Assembly: GCA_016742275.1 (NCBI GenBank)
Contig: JACVCD010000008.1
Coordinates: 62,001-126,000 of the forward strand
Direction of reading: 5' to 3'
DNA length: 64,000 nucleotides
Origin: Gemmatimonadaceae bacterium
GTDB lineage: Bacteria > Gemmatimonadota > Gemmatimonadetes > Gemmatimonadales > Gemmatimonadaceae
The notes beneath the pieces were generated by a model, which was given only the letters and a program-made list of their open reading frames with translations, was not told the DNA's origin and did not search any database. A program made the position numbers and the translations under genes. This document shows, piece by piece, positions 26,100 through 34,670 of the stretch. Each line of letters opens with the position of its first letter. Position 1 is the stretch's first letter.

Positions 26100-26657
26100 A
26101 TGAAGCGTACACTGCGAGCCCTTGGCCTTGTTGCAGCTCTTGCTGCACCCGCTGCTCTCACCGCGCAGGCTGCCGAAAAGACGGTCGGTATTGGTGTCTC
26201 GGGCGGTCTTTCACTCCCCATGGGTGACTTGGGAGAGGGAGCAGAATCTGGGTTCAACGTGACCGGTCACCTGTATCTCAAGCCGGCGGCGCTCAAGGCG
26301 TTCCGTCTGCGCGGTGACGTGAGCTACGACAAGTGGAACGCCAAGGGTGTCGATGGTGCGAGCGTCAGCGCGCTCGGCTTCGTGGCCAATGCCGTGTTCG
26401 ATCTTGGCACCTCCAGCACATCCTCCGTGAAGCCGTATGTGCTTGGTGGCGTTGGCATGTTCAACTCGAAGTACAAGTTTGAGAGTTCTGTCGTTGAGGT
26501 GAACGAAAGCAGCACGGATGTCGGCATTCAGGCCGGTGCAGGAATCAACTTCCAGCTCTCCGGTTTCTCGACATTTGCAGAAGCGCGGTTTGTGAACGTC
26601 TTCGGCGATAACAGCAGTTCGAACTGGATTCCAATCACGTTTGGCATCCGCTTCTAA
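26100..26657 (+). CDS. Outer-membrane beta-barrel protein (OmpA/OmpW-like size)
   Basis: 185 residues with an excellent RBS (AGGAGG, 26089-26094). Signal peptide TLRALGLVAALAAPAALTAQA. The mature protein alternates hydrophobic and polar residues in strand-like blocks (VGIGVSGGLSLPMG, FNVTGHLYLKP, FRLRGDVSYDKW, VKPYVLGGVGMFNS, STDVGIQAGAGINFQL, FAEARFVNVF) and ends with the typical barrel C-terminus ...PITFGIRF (terminal Phe). This fits an eight-stranded barrel for BAM insertion. Cargo or role unknown. First of several such genes in this region. Confidence 0.82.
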   Translation: MKRTLRALGLVAALAAPAALTAQAAEKTVGIGVSGGLSLPMGDLGEGAESGFNVTGHLYLKPAALKAFRLRGDVSYDKWNAKGVDGASVSALGFVANAVFDLGTSSTSSVKPYVLGGVGMFNSKYKFESSVVEVNESSTDVGIQAGAGINFQLSGFSTFAEARFVNVFGDNSSSNWIPITFGIRF

Positions 26658-26680
26658 TTCCTCGACCCAGAGTGAAAACA

Positions 26681-26716
26681 CAAACGCCCGGACATCGTCC
26701 GGGCGTTTGTGCTTTG
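26681..26716. terminator. Bidirectional rho-independent terminator
   Basis: ACAAACGCCCGGAC (26681-26694), loop ATC, GTCCGGGCGTTTGT (26698-26711): a perfect 14-bp stem between two convergent barrel genes, with A-rich sequence on its left and T-rich on its right, so it can serve both. Confidence 0.9.
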
Positions 26717-26729
26717 GTTACTGCACAGG

Positions 26730-27290
26730 TCAGCGTGTGAAGTAACTGAGGCCGATCAAGAGATGGAAACGATCCTGGTCTGGCAAGGGACCACTCTCGA
26801 GCGCGCGCTGATATTCGAGCCCGGTGCGAAATGCCATGCGATTGTTGCCATGAACCTTGAGACCACCGCCCAATCCGAAATAGGGTTGGCTGCGGGATTC
26901 ATTGGCGTTGTAACCGGTGAATCCAACCAGTGGTTTGAAAAACAGCTGCGGTGCATTGCGCACCTTCCGCGTGTGAATCAGCAGACCGGTGTTGATATCG
27001 TATGAAGTAGTGCCGTCGCCGTCTCCAAACTTGCCCCACGTCAATCGCATCGATGGCTCGATGGAAACGCGATCGCTGACAAAGAAACCCACGCGGAAAA
27101 ATTCCAACGGAATTGCAAGCCGCGTGAAGGAGTCGCCGTCAGAGCTGATGCGGGAGAACGCTGCATCCGCACCAAGCTCGATGGGATTGGAGGACGAACG
27201 CTGCGCGTGCACTGGTGAGACCGTCAACGCCGCGAGTGCAGTAATCGCGGCGATATGAATCAAACGAATTGGTTTACGGGTAAGAGACAT
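26730..27290 (-). CDS. Outer-membrane beta-barrel protein
   Basis: 186 residues. Signal peptide IAAITALAALTVSPVHAQ. Strand-like alternation continues through the mature part (LAIPLEFFRVGFFVSDRVSIEPSM, FFKPLVGFTGYNA, PYFGLGGGLKVHG, MAFRTGLEYQRAL, HLLIGLSYF) and it ends YFTR, slightly off the canonical terminal aromatic residue. No family name recognised. Convergent with the upstream barrel gene and divergent from the next one. Confidence 0.75.
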   Translation of the reverse strand: MSLTRKPIRLIHIAAITALAALTVSPVHAQRSSSNPIELGADAAFSRISSDGDSFTRLAIPLEFFRVGFFVSDRVSIEPSMRLTWGKFGDGDGTTSYDINTGLLIHTRKVRNAPQLFFKPLVGFTGYNANESRSQPYFGLGGGLKVHGNNRMAFRTGLEYQRALESGPLPDQDRFHLLIGLSYFTR

Positions 27291-27409
27291 GTGTGCGCTC
27301 CGTTACGGGAATCAGAAGTGGAAACCCGACTTTTGAGGGATTCCGTACCAGTCGTATTGCGGCATACTTCGTCATGTGGTCCAGCGTTCCCTCTCGAACC
27401 GAAATCTCC

Positions 27410-28006
27410 ATGCTATCGAGACTTCTTCGTCATCAGCGACAGATCGTGTTGACGGCAACGTTGCTCGGTCTCACTACTCTTCCTTCCCATGCAGAGGCGC
27501 AGTCGCTTGCACAGCAGACGCGCGATGCGGGCTCATCATCCACGCACATCCTGGCCATCAATCCGTTTCTTCCCCTGTTTGGATACTTCCAGGGAGAATA
27601 CGAACGTCGATTACAGGACAATCTCAGTCTGGCCATTGCTGGTTCGCATGTCCGATATGATGAGTACTACACAAACTTCGATGTGAAACTACGGCTTTAT
27701 CCGCAGGACAAGGCGCTCGATGGTTTTGGTATCGCGGGTGGGATAGGCGTGGGGTCTGCGAAACCGACCAGTCCTGTCTACTACTGCGATGCAGATGAAT
27801 GCGGAGATCGAGAGGCGCGCCGTGTGACAGCACCCACGTTCTCAGTGGAAGCCCAGTATCAGTGGTTGCTGGGGCGTACACGCCGCACAGCCGTCTCGTT
27901 CGGAGGTGGTGCCAAGCGCTACTTCTTCACCAAGGAAGACACGCAGGATCGATTGCAGCGTGTGTTGCCTACAGCGCGCTTTACCATTGGCTACGTGTTT
28001 CGCTGA
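27410..28006 (+). CDS. Outer-membrane beta-barrel protein
   Basis: 198 residues from the ATG at 27410; the frame is open upstream without a signal peptide. Signal: LTATLLGLTTLPSHAEAQ. Mature strands: HILAINPFLPLFGYFQGEYERR, LSLAIAGSHVRYDEYYTNFDVKLRLYP, GFGIAGGIGVG, FSVEAQYQWLLG, TAVSFGGGAKRYFF and the terminal FTIGYVFR. The 'inP...l.G.f.geYErrl..n.sl' beginning resembles the DUF3575-like barrels of Bacteroidota, only loosely. A Cys pair (YYCDADECGD) sits in one loop. Role unknown. Confidence 0.75.
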   Translation: MLSRLLRHQRQIVLTATLLGLTTLPSHAEAQSLAQQTRDAGSSSTHILAINPFLPLFGYFQGEYERRLQDNLSLAIAGSHVRYDEYYTNFDVKLRLYPQDKALDGFGIAGGIGVGSAKPTSPVYYCDADECGDREARRVTAPTFSVEAQYQWLLGRTRRTAVSFGGGAKRYFFTKEDTQDRLQRVLPTARFTIGYVFR

Positions 28007-28038
28007 ACGCGTGCCAGTCATGCAGAAATAGGCAAAAC

Positions 28039-28078
28039 ACAAACGGGCGACATCATGCGATGTCGCCCGTTTGTTATT
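28039..28078 (+). terminator. Rho-independent terminator
   Basis: ACAAACGGGCGACATC, loop ATGC, GATGTCGCCCGTTTGT then TATTTA. The 16-bp stem (28039-28074) is perfect and bidirectional, between convergent genes. Confidence 0.9.
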
Positions 28079-28096
28079 TACGACTCAGAAATGAGA

Positions 28097-28705
28097 TCAG
28101 CGTGCGGCCAGCGCCGATGCCTGCAACTGCTGGACGCGGGCGGCGGCGGCATCAACTTCTGAAGCGGTCAGCGTGCGCGGCGCGCGACCTGCGGTGGCAA
28201 TGGTCAATGCACCAGCTTCATCAGCCGAAAGTGTCCGCGTTTCCTTGCGGCCATCGGCAAATTCGGTCTCAGCGGTGACGACCTTGGCGCCAGCCGCTTG
28301 ATGCATGATGGTGCGGCTTCTGAACTGACCAGCAACGGTCTCCTCGAGGACCATCGTGCGCGCGCCCGATGCAAGACGCGTCATCGTCTGCTTCACCGTG
28401 ACATCACCGCGAACAAGGGTCTTGGTCTTCGTCTCAGGGCCAGACGCCAGAGCCGGTTCGCCTGTCCAGAACTCCATCGAGTTCAGAATCACGACGTCGA
28501 TGAGTGCCGCGACGCCGTACACGGGTACCAGCACGGCGGTCGCCAGGAAGAACAGCTCCTGCACAAACTTGTCGGACGAGATGCCCTTGTTGAACGCGTA
28601 AAACTTACGCGTGAGCGGGAAGCTGCCGAAGCAAGCCGTATTGCTTGCCACCGTGGTCAACAGGATGCCGGCCACAACGGCGCGGCGCATCGAGACATGT
28701 CGCAC
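28097..28705 (-). CDS. DUF3332-type lipoprotein
   Basis: 202 residues. The N-terminus has AVVAGILLTTVASNTACFG, a lipoprotein-type signal with Cys25. The following block GSFPLTRKFYAFNKGISSDKFVQELFFLATAVLVPVYGVAALIDVVILNSMEFWTG is characteristic of the DUF3332 family (quoted in pieces: LTRKFYAFNKG, VPVYGVAALIDVVILNSMEF). It contains one hydrophobic helix. The C-terminal 90 residues are charged and Ala-rich, ending in a helical QQLQASALAAR. Function of the family is unknown; in other genomes it occurs as a small exported protein. Confidence 0.8.
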   Translation of the reverse strand: MRHVSMRRAVVAGILLTTVASNTACFGSFPLTRKFYAFNKGISSDKFVQELFFLATAVLVPVYGVAALIDVVILNSMEFWTGEPALASGPETKTKTLVRGDVTVKQTMTRLASGARTMVLEETVAGQFRSRTIMHQAAGAKVVTAETEFADGRKETRTLSADEAGALTIATAGRAPRTLTASEVDAAAARVQQLQASALAAR

Positions 28706-28740
28706 GGGTACCTCTCCTGAAAATGGTGAACAGAAAAAGT

Positions 28741-28775
28741 ACGCGCGGGGACGGCCACTGGCCTCCCCCGCGCGT
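28741..28775 (-). terminator. Hairpin terminator after the 28797-29336 barrel gene
   Basis: ACGCGCGGGG...CCCCGCGCGT with an inner GGCC/GGCC pairing, followed leftward by ACTTTTTCTG. It lies 22 bp past the stop of the minus-strand barrel gene. Confidence 0.7.
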
Positions 28776-28796
28776 CACCAACTTCAGTAAAACGTA

Positions 28797-29336
28797 TTAC
28801 TTGAGCTTGAACGTCACGCCAACGTTGATCGTGGCATCGCCAGCACCAAGGTCAGCGTAGGCCGACATGTTCGGCTTGAAGAAGTAGCGGCCACCGGCGC
28901 GGCCGATGAAGTACACCGCGCTGTTGTCGCAGAGGTCGACCGAGCCACCAGCACCGCTGTAGTCGCAATTGATGACCTGGTAGCCGAGACCCAGACCAAG
29001 GAACGCGTCCAGCTTCTTGTTGGAGAGCTTGAAGTGGTAGTTGCCCGTTGCGCCGATCGGCATGTAGGACACATCCCAGCTCGAGCCGAGGAATCGATCG
29101 CTCCAGGAGTAGTAACCCACGCCAACGCCAATGCCGAGCGTGCCGCCGCCGAGGTCGGGCAAGTCCTTGATGATGCGCTCAAAACGGAAACCAGGGGCGA
29201 TACCGGCATCGCCGATGTTGCCGAGACCGGCAACGACACCGATGTCCGTGTAGCCCTTCGGGAGCTGCGCTTCGGACTGGCTGGGGGCAAATGCAACAAG
29301 CGCGGAAAGCGCGGCGGTGAACCAGAGCTTCTTCAT
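28797..29336 (-). CDS. Outer-membrane beta-barrel protein
   Basis: 179 residues from the ATG at 29336 (MKKLWFTAALSALVAFAPSQ, signal peptide ending SEAQ). Mature part: KGYTDIGVVAGLGNIGDAGIAPGFRFE, then glycine-rich strands (LGIGVGVGYYSW, FLGLGLGYQVI, YFIGRAGGRYFF) and a C-terminus ATINVGVTFKLK. Two Cys (VINCDY, VDLCDN) probably form an extracellular loop disulfide. The start upstream of M1 is not used because the extra 31 residues would spoil the signal peptide. Confidence 0.78.
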   Translation of the reverse strand: MKKLWFTAALSALVAFAPSQSEAQLPKGYTDIGVVAGLGNIGDAGIAPGFRFERIIKDLPDLGGGTLGIGVGVGYYSWSDRFLGSSWDVSYMPIGATGNYHFKLSNKKLDAFLGLGLGYQVINCDYSGAGGSVDLCDNSAVYFIGRAGGRYFFKPNMSAYADLGAGDATINVGVTFKLK

Positions 29337-29492
29337 CGAATCTCCAAGTGAAAGTGACCTCGACCGTCGCCTGGCGGCCGGATACAGGCGGTAGACGGTG
29401 GAGTAGAACGGCCGACTGGGTGAACACACTCAGGAAGTGTGGGCCTACGACGACTGGAACAGCGGGGTTTCAGCTTCGACGACCCACGTTCA

Positions 29493-30053
29493 TCACAGCC
29501 GGATGGAAACACCGGCCTGAATCAATGGGAGGTCGACCAACCCGACCTGACCCATAAGCGACAAACGCGACGCGATTTTATATCGGCCACCGACCTGAAT
29601 GCCAACCGCCGCTCTGGTCTCGGATTCCTTGACTGAACCCAACGAGCTTTCGGTTGATTCGGCCGATGCCCTCACAAAGCCGAAACTTGCTCCACCGTAC
29701 AGATCCAGTCGCGGCTGATTTCCGAGTGGGAAATGCAGGTTGGCCACCGCGAGCACAGGCACTGCGCTCGCCGTGACTTCCAGCGCACGGACCTGGGAGG
29801 TTTTGCGCTGAATGCCAGCGAATGCGCCGAGCGACAAAGTGGCTTTGCCGAGCGATGCGACGCCCCATTCCATCTGCGCCGCAGCACCGGTCCCCCCATC
29901 ATCACCACCGGCTATCACGCCAAGCGACACCAGCTTCGTGCCTTTGGCGAACCCGCTGTTGGTCGCGGGGGCCGTTTGGGCTGCGCTGACAGAGGAAAGG
30001 CCCATGCATAGGACCCCTGTCAGTGCAAGCACCGTCGCCTGCATCCGTGCCAT
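29493..30053 (-). CDS. Outer-membrane beta-barrel protein
   Basis: 186 residues from the ATG at 30053, preceded by GGAGG at a proper distance. Signal peptide ATVLALTGVLCMGLSSVSAAQ. Strands such as KGTKLVSLGVIAGGDDGG, AAAQMEWGVASL, ATLSLGAFAGIQ, PRLDLYGGASFGFV, AVGIQVGGRYKIA and the terminal IQAGVSIRL support a small barrel. Family not recognised. It is upstream of and co-directional with the 28797 barrel gene, but 156 bp apart. Confidence 0.72.
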   Translation of the reverse strand: MARMQATVLALTGVLCMGLSSVSAAQTAPATNSGFAKGTKLVSLGVIAGGDDGGTGAAAQMEWGVASLGKATLSLGAFAGIQRKTSQVRALEVTASAVPVLAVANLHFPLGNQPRLDLYGGASFGFVRASAESTESSLGSVKESETRAAVGIQVGGRYKIASRLSLMGQVGLVDLPLIQAGVSIRL

Positions 30054-30198
30054 CCTGCACCTCCATACTTGATGAAGCAAACTTCCTGCAACGGCAGAAG
30101 CTGGCCTCGTGGGAACGCGGCGTCAATCACCATTTGCTGCAAATGCGGAATCCTCGGGACTATTCGCATGCAGCGGGTGATAACGCGTGGATTACAGC

Positions 30199-30885
30199 CT
30201 ACGGCATACTCCACATGGTTAGCAGCTGTGATAGCTCTGCTACAGTAGAGGTAGCACCAGCGGCATGAAGACGCTCGGCTGACACGAGTTCGGCATATCC
30301 TATAACGGTCATGCCTGCTGCATGTGCACCCTGCACACCAAGCGGGCTGTCTTCCACGACGATGGTGCGCTGTGGCAGCACATCAAGCGCGCGGGCCGCG
30401 TGCAGGAAGAGATCGGGTGCCGGCTTGGGGCGGGCAACTTCCACGGCGGAGAAGCGGCGCCCCTCGAATCGCGATAGCAGTCCCGTGGTACCAAGAGTGG
30501 TCTGCATCTTCTCGTGTTCGCCATTGCTGGCGACGGCGTACGGCACACCTGCCGCATCGAGTGCATCAAGGACTGAGACGATGCCGTGTACCGGGACGAC
30601 ATCACGTGCCAATGCGACCTTGGCGTCCGCATGAAATCGCGGCAGCAGATCTGATGGCGGGGCGTGTCCCAGTTTTTCTTCGACTATTTCAAGGCACCGC
30701 GCCATCGTATTGCCGAGATACGTGGCCAACGATTGTTCGGTGGTGGTGGGAAGGCCGATTTCCGTGAGAAGACCGGCCCACACCCGATTGGTGATGCGCT
30801 CGCTGTCTACGAGCACACCATCACAATCAAAGATCACCGCATCGAACGTCTCTCCGCGAAACGTCAGATTTGCGGAAGCCTTCAC
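30199..30885 (-). CDS. HAD-superfamily hydrolase (phosphoglucomutase/phosphatase-like)
   Basis: 228 residues of the HAD fold with an alpha-helical cap. Motif I is AVIFDCDGVLVDSE (nucleophile DxD), motif II is in PYAVASNGEHEK (Ser), motif III the Lys in RPKPAPDLFL, and motif IV VVEDSPLGVQGA. This is the beta-phosphoglucomutase/phosphoglycolate-phosphatase branch, whose substrates cannot be told from sequence. Its start overlaps the argH stop by four bases, so it is translated with argH; whether it has a metabolic link to arginine synthesis is unknown. Confidence 0.85.
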   Translation of the reverse strand: MKASANLTFRGETFDAVIFDCDGVLVDSERITNRVWAGLLTEIGLPTTTEQSLATYLGNTMARCLEIVEEKLGHAPPSDLLPRFHADAKVALARDVVPVHGIVSVLDALDAAGVPYAVASNGEHEKMQTTLGTTGLLSRFEGRRFSAVEVARPKPAPDLFLHAARALDVLPQRTIVVEDSPLGVQGAHAAGMTVIGYAELVSAERLHAAGATSTVAELSQLLTMWSMP

Positions 30886-32267
30886 GCGAGCGCCGCTCGT
30901 GCCTGTGCCAGCTGCGCCTTCACCGCTTCGGGACCCGTGCCGCCGGCAATGTTGCGCGCCGCCAGTGAAGCCTCTGCACCCAGTGCATCACTCGCATCAC
31001 TGCCAAACAATGCGTGTGCCTTGGAGAAGGCATCGGCGGGCAGCTCGGTCATCTCGATACCAGCTTCTTCGGCCTGACGCACAAGCGAGCCTACGGCGCC
31101 GTGGGCCTCGCGGAAAGTGGCGCCCTTCTTGACCAGATAGTCCGCAAGGTCGGTGGCCATCATCGCACTCGAGACGGCCGCGCGCATACGTGTGCGATCG
31201 AAGCGCAGTTCGCTGATCGCTCCGGCCATGGCCGGAAGCACCAGGTGCATGAGATCCACCGCATTGAACAACGCCCGCTTGTCGTCCTGCAGATCCTTGC
31301 TATAACCACTCGGCAGGCCCTTGATGGTGCCAAGAATGGATACGAGGTCGCCGAGCACACGTGCTCCTCCACCACGCGCCAGCTCGAACACATCGGGATT
31401 GCGCTTCTGCGGCATCATGCTGCTGCCCGTGCTGAAGCCATCGCCGAACTTCACGAAACCGAATTCGCTCGAGCCATACACGATGAGATCTTCGGCAATG
31501 CGCGAGCAATGCACGGCCGTCATGGTGCACACGAACATTGTTTCGGCCACGAAGTCGCGATCACCAGTGGCATCGATGCTGTTGGGCGAAATGGCGTTGA
31601 AGCCCAACTCCTCCTTAATGAGCGTACGCGACACCGGAAACGCCGAGCCGGCGATGGCACCGGAGCCCAGCGGTAGCGTGGAGGTGTTGTTCAGCGCATT
31701 GGCGAGTCGTGTGCGATCGCGCTCGAGCGGCCAGAAGTGCGACAGCAGCCAATGCGCGCCACTCACCGGCTGTGCGCGCTGCAGGTGCGTGTAGGCCGGG
31801 AGAATCGCGTCGGCGATCGATGCGGCCTGCGTGAGCAGAGCTTCCTGGAGTTCGCGAATGGCTGCGTCGAGTTTACGGCACGCGTCCATGGTCCAGAGGC
31901 GCGACGCCGTGGCCACCTGATCATTGCGCGACCGGCCCGTGTGCAACTTCGACGCGACGGTACCGGCTTCCTCGTGCAATAGCCGGTCAATCATGGTGTG
32001 AATGTCTTCGTCGGTGGCGATCGGTTGCGCCCCGTCAGCAATGCGCATTCCCACGCGATCCAGTCCGCTGCGCAGCTGCTCCGCTTCCTCATGGGTCAGG
32101 ACACCCGCTTGGCCAAGCGCCAGAGCCCAAGCGCGCGACAGGCGAATGTCGTGCGGCCACAAACGAAAATCAGTTCCGATGGAACGATTGATGGCGTCAA
32201 GCAGCGGTGAAGGGCCGCCGGCAAAGCGACCGCCCCAGAGTTTATGCGTCGAGTCGGAAGTAGACAT
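30882..32267 (-). CDS. argH: Argininosuccinate lyase (ArgH)
   Basis: 461 residues, normal length. Last enzyme of arginine synthesis, splitting argininosuccinate into arginine and fumarate. Fumarase-superfamily signatures are present: LWGGRFAGGPSPLLDAIN at the start, TGRSRNDQVAT, PAYTHLQRAQPVSGAHWLL with the catalytic-region His, and the mobile loop GSSMMPQKRNPDVFEL. Sits between argR (48 bp upstream, same strand) and the HAD hydrolase gene (four-base overlap), so argR-argH-HAD are likely one transcript. Confidence 0.96.
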   Translation of the reverse strand: MSTSDSTHKLWGGRFAGGPSPLLDAINRSIGTDFRLWPHDIRLSRAWALALGQAGVLTHEEAEQLRSGLDRVGMRIADGAQPIATDEDIHTMIDRLLHEEAGTVASKLHTGRSRNDQVATASRLWTMDACRKLDAAIRELQEALLTQAASIADAILPAYTHLQRAQPVSGAHWLLSHFWPLERDRTRLANALNNTSTLPLGSGAIAGSAFPVSRTLIKEELGFNAISPNSIDATGDRDFVAETMFVCTMTAVHCSRIAEDLIVYGSSEFGFVKFGDGFSTGSSMMPQKRNPDVFELARGGGARVLGDLVSILGTIKGLPSGYSKDLQDDKRALFNAVDLMHLVLPAMAGAISELRFDRTRMRAAVSSAMMATDLADYLVKKGATFREAHGAVGSLVRQAEEAGIEMTELPADAFSKAHALFGSDASDALGAEASLAARNIAGGTGPEAVKAQLAQARAALA

Positions 32268-32315
32268 GGATCGGAAATGCGTCGTCAGGGAAGAACTCGG
32301 TACTCGGAACTCTAA

Positions 32316-32774
32316 CTACCGGATGTACGCCCGCAGTTTCTTGAGCACCCGTTCACGGCCATCGGTGCTGCGGCAGATGATGAGGACCGTATCGTCGCCG
32401 GCAATCGTGCCGGCCACATCGGGCCACTCGAGCTGATCGAGGGCCTCGGCTACCGGTTGAGCCCCCGATTTCATCGTACGGGCCACTACCAGCACCTGCA
32501 CGCCCTCCACACCCACCAGCAACTCCGGGAGCATGCGTTCAAGTCGCGCGAGCGCGATGTCGCCATTGCCATTTTCAGGGAACGTGTAGCGCGCCTGCCC
32601 CTGATTGTCGGGGATTCGCGCCAGTCGCAATTCGCGGAGATCGCGGGAAAGGGTCGACTGCGTGACCTCCCATCCTCGTCGCGCGAGCTGTTTTCGCAGC
32701 TCCTCCTGACTGGCCACGACATGCGACGAGACGATGTCGCGGATGGCGTGATGACGTGCGGTTTTATCAGACAC
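32316..32774 (-). CDS. argR: Arginine repressor (ArgR)
   Basis: 152 residues, the standard size. The N-terminal winged helix contains SQEELRKQLARRGWEVTQSTLSRDLRELRLARI, whose TQSTLSRDLREL recognition helix is diagnostic. The C-terminal hexamerisation and arginine-binding domain has VLVVARTMKSGAQPVAEALDQLEWPDVAGTIAGDDTVLIICR, with GTIAGDDT holding the arginine-contacting Asp pair. It is divergent from argC with only 28 bp between the start codons, so ArgR probably represses both directions from the palindromes there. Confidence 0.95.
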   Translation of the reverse strand: MSDKTARHHAIRDIVSSHVVASQEELRKQLARRGWEVTQSTLSRDLRELRLARIPDNQGQARYTFPENGNGDIALARLERMLPELLVGVEGVQVLVVARTMKSGAQPVAEALDQLEWPDVAGTIAGDDTVLIICRSTDGRERVLKKLRAYIR

Positions 32775-32788
32775 GGGAACCCCGGGAA

Positions 32789-32830
32789 TTGACAGCAGGC
32801 TTATGCAAAATTATGCATTCAATATGCATA
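32789..32830 (+). promoter_or_regulatory. Candidate argC promoter and overlapping ArgR operator
   Basis: TTGACA (32789-32794), 17 bp, TATGCA (32812-32817, weak -10). The palindrome TATGCAT-TCAAT-ATGCATA (32812-32830) and an overlapping half (ATGCAAAATTATGCAT from 32803) look like paired ArgR boxes with TGCAT half-sites. They cover the -10 and both possible argC start codons. Confidence 0.6.
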
Positions 32831-33849
32831 CTCTACCGGTTGGTTCGCAACCGTCCTATCGCATCGGCGTCCTTGGCGCGTCCGGATATTCCGGGCGCGA
32901 ATTGTGTGCGCTCATTCTCGGGCATCCGCAGTTTTCCCTGCACTTTGCCACCGCACATTCCCAGAAGGGCAGCACGCTGCGCGTGCGCGCGGCCGGTCGT
33001 GTGCACGATGTGCCATTGATCGGACCGGACGAAGCCGATCTCGCAGGTGCCGATCTCGTATTCGCGGCGCTCCCGCATGGTGCGAGCGCCGAATGGGTGG
33101 CCAAGGCCATCGCGGCCGGTACGCGTGTGGTGGACCTGTCGAGCGATCTACGTCCCGGACACGGTGGTGTGACCCACGCGCTGCCGGATGGCGTACCGCA
33201 TGACGCCCCGTATGGTATGCCGGAACTGTTTCGGAGCAGCGTGCAGGGCGCGCGCGTGGTGGCGAATCCCGGTTGTTATGCAACCAGCATTCTCGTTGCA
33301 CTGGCTCCGCTCGCCAAGGCCGGTCTCATCGCACCCGGAAGCACGGTGAGCATTGCCAGTGCGAGTGGCGTGAGCGGCGCCGGTGTCACGCCGAAGTTCG
33401 AATACATGTTTGCCGAAGTCGCCGAGAATTTCCGCGCGTACGGTGTGGGAAATTCGCATCGTCACCTGTTCGAGATGCGCGACACCATGCAGAAGCTTGG
33501 CAGCGACTGCGACCTGCTGTTCACACCGCATTTGCTGGCGGTAGATCGTGGCATTCTCAGCACGATCACCGTGCCGCTGTCACGCCCGCTGACGGATGCG
33601 CTGGAGCCGTTCCGCGCGGCCTACGCCAACGAACCATTTGTGGAACTCACGACGTCGTTGCCAGCGCTCGCCGACGTACAGCATCGGAATGTGGTGCGCA
33701 TCGGCGCCGTGCTGCCATCCGGTATGCGTCAGCCCACGCTGCTCGTGTTCAGCGCCATCGACAACCTGGTGAAGGGTGCGGCTGGACAGGCCGTGCAGAA
33801 TGCCAATCTCATGCTCGGTCTCGACGAAATCGCGGGGCTGCAGCAGTGA
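32803..33849 (+). CDS. argC: N-acetyl-gamma-glutamyl-phosphate reductase (ArgC)
   Basis: Up to 348 residues. Third step of arginine synthesis, NADPH reduction of N-acetylglutamyl phosphate. Motifs: IGVLGASGYSGRELCALI (NADP-binding), FAALPHGASAEWV, VVDLSSDLRPG, and the active-site Cys in VANPGCYATS. The ATG at 32824 (MHTLPVGSQPSYRIGV) is an alternative start; if the promoter at 32789 is used, transcription would begin close to it and the mRNA would be leaderless. The stop overlaps the argB GTG (GTGA), so argC-argB-argD form an operon. Confidence 0.95.
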   Translation: MQNYAFNMHTLPVGSQPSYRIGVLGASGYSGRELCALILGHPQFSLHFATAHSQKGSTLRVRAAGRVHDVPLIGPDEADLAGADLVFAALPHGASAEWVAKAIAAGTRVVDLSSDLRPGHGGVTHALPDGVPHDAPYGMPELFRSSVQGARVVANPGCYATSILVALAPLAKAGLIAPGSTVSIASASGVSGAGVTPKFEYMFAEVAENFRAYGVGNSHRHLFEMRDTMQKLGSDCDLLFTPHLLAVDRGILSTITVPLSRPLTDALEPFRAAYANEPFVELTTSLPALADVQHRNVVRIGAVLPSGMRQPTLLVFSAIDNLVKGAAGQAVQNANLMLGLDEIAGLQQ

Positions 33850-34664
33850 GCGCAGCCAGCGGTTCAGTGAGTACAGGCGAGCTGATCGTGGTCAAGCTGG
33901 GTGGACGCACGCAGAACGATGCGGCGTTGCCGTCGGCGTTGGCTGCGCTCTGGAAGGCGAGCAGCGGGCGTGTCGTTGTTGTGCACGGTGGTGGAGACCA
34001 GATCAGCGCGTTGCAGCGACTGCGCGGTGAAGAGCCGGTGTTTATCGGCGGCCGGCGTGTCACCACTGATACGGCGCTTGAACTGGTGCGCATGGTGCTG
34101 TCCGGGCTGGCCAACAAGCAGATGGTAAGCGCGTTGGTTGCTGCAGGGGCGCCGGCCGTTGGTATCAGCGGTGAAGATGCCGGGTTGCTGCGTGCGACGC
34201 CCATTGATGTCGAACAGTTCGGACATAGCGGGACACCGGCAACGGTGGACGCGGGTGTGGTGCAGGCTTTGTTGACGGCCGGTTACCTGCCTGTGATCTC
34301 GCCGGTGGCTGCGCGCGCATCACATTCGGAGAGTGGTGCGTACAACGTGAATGGGGACGATGCGGCCGCAGCAATCGCCGCTGCACTCGGCGCGGCCGAG
34401 TTGTTCCTGATGGCCGATGTCCCGGGTGTGCTCGATGGCGACAAGCAGCGTCTCGCGCTGCTTACCCTGGATGACGCGCGCGCCCTTGTGGCGAGCGGCG
34501 TCGCTGGAGGCGGCATGGCCGCCAAGTTGGATGCCTGCGCGATGGCGCTGGCCGGAGGTGTTTCCCGAGTGCGGATCGGTGATCTGGCCGCGCTCACAGT
34601 CCCCGAGGCGGGGACCGCGATCGTTGCGCGCGATCACGCAACGGCTGTCGAATCTTCCAGGTAG
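33846..34664 (+). CDS. argB: Acetylglutamate kinase (ArgB)
   Basis: 272 residues from the GTG at 33846 overlapping the argC stop; a GTG at 33867 is an alternative. Amino-acid-kinase fold: IVVKLGGRTQNDAAL, VVVVHGGGDQISALQ, VFIGGRRVTTDTALELVRMVLSG (substrate-binding arginine), GAYNVNGDDAAAAIAAALGA and FLMADVPGVLDGD. It phosphorylates N-acetylglutamate. The N-terminus does not show the long helix of arginine-inhibited hexameric forms, so direct feedback inhibition is uncertain. Six bases precede argD. Confidence 0.93.
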   Translation: MSAASGSVSTGELIVVKLGGRTQNDAALPSALAALWKASSGRVVVVHGGGDQISALQRLRGEEPVFIGGRRVTTDTALELVRMVLSGLANKQMVSALVAAGAPAVGISGEDAGLLRATPIDVEQFGHSGTPATVDAGVVQALLTAGYLPVISPVAARASHSESGAYNVNGDDAAAAIAAALGAAELFLMADVPGVLDGDKQRLALLTLDDARALVASGVAGGGMAAKLDACAMALAGGVSRVRIGDLAALTVPEAGTAIVARDHATAVESSR

Positions 34665-34670
34665 CTGCCC

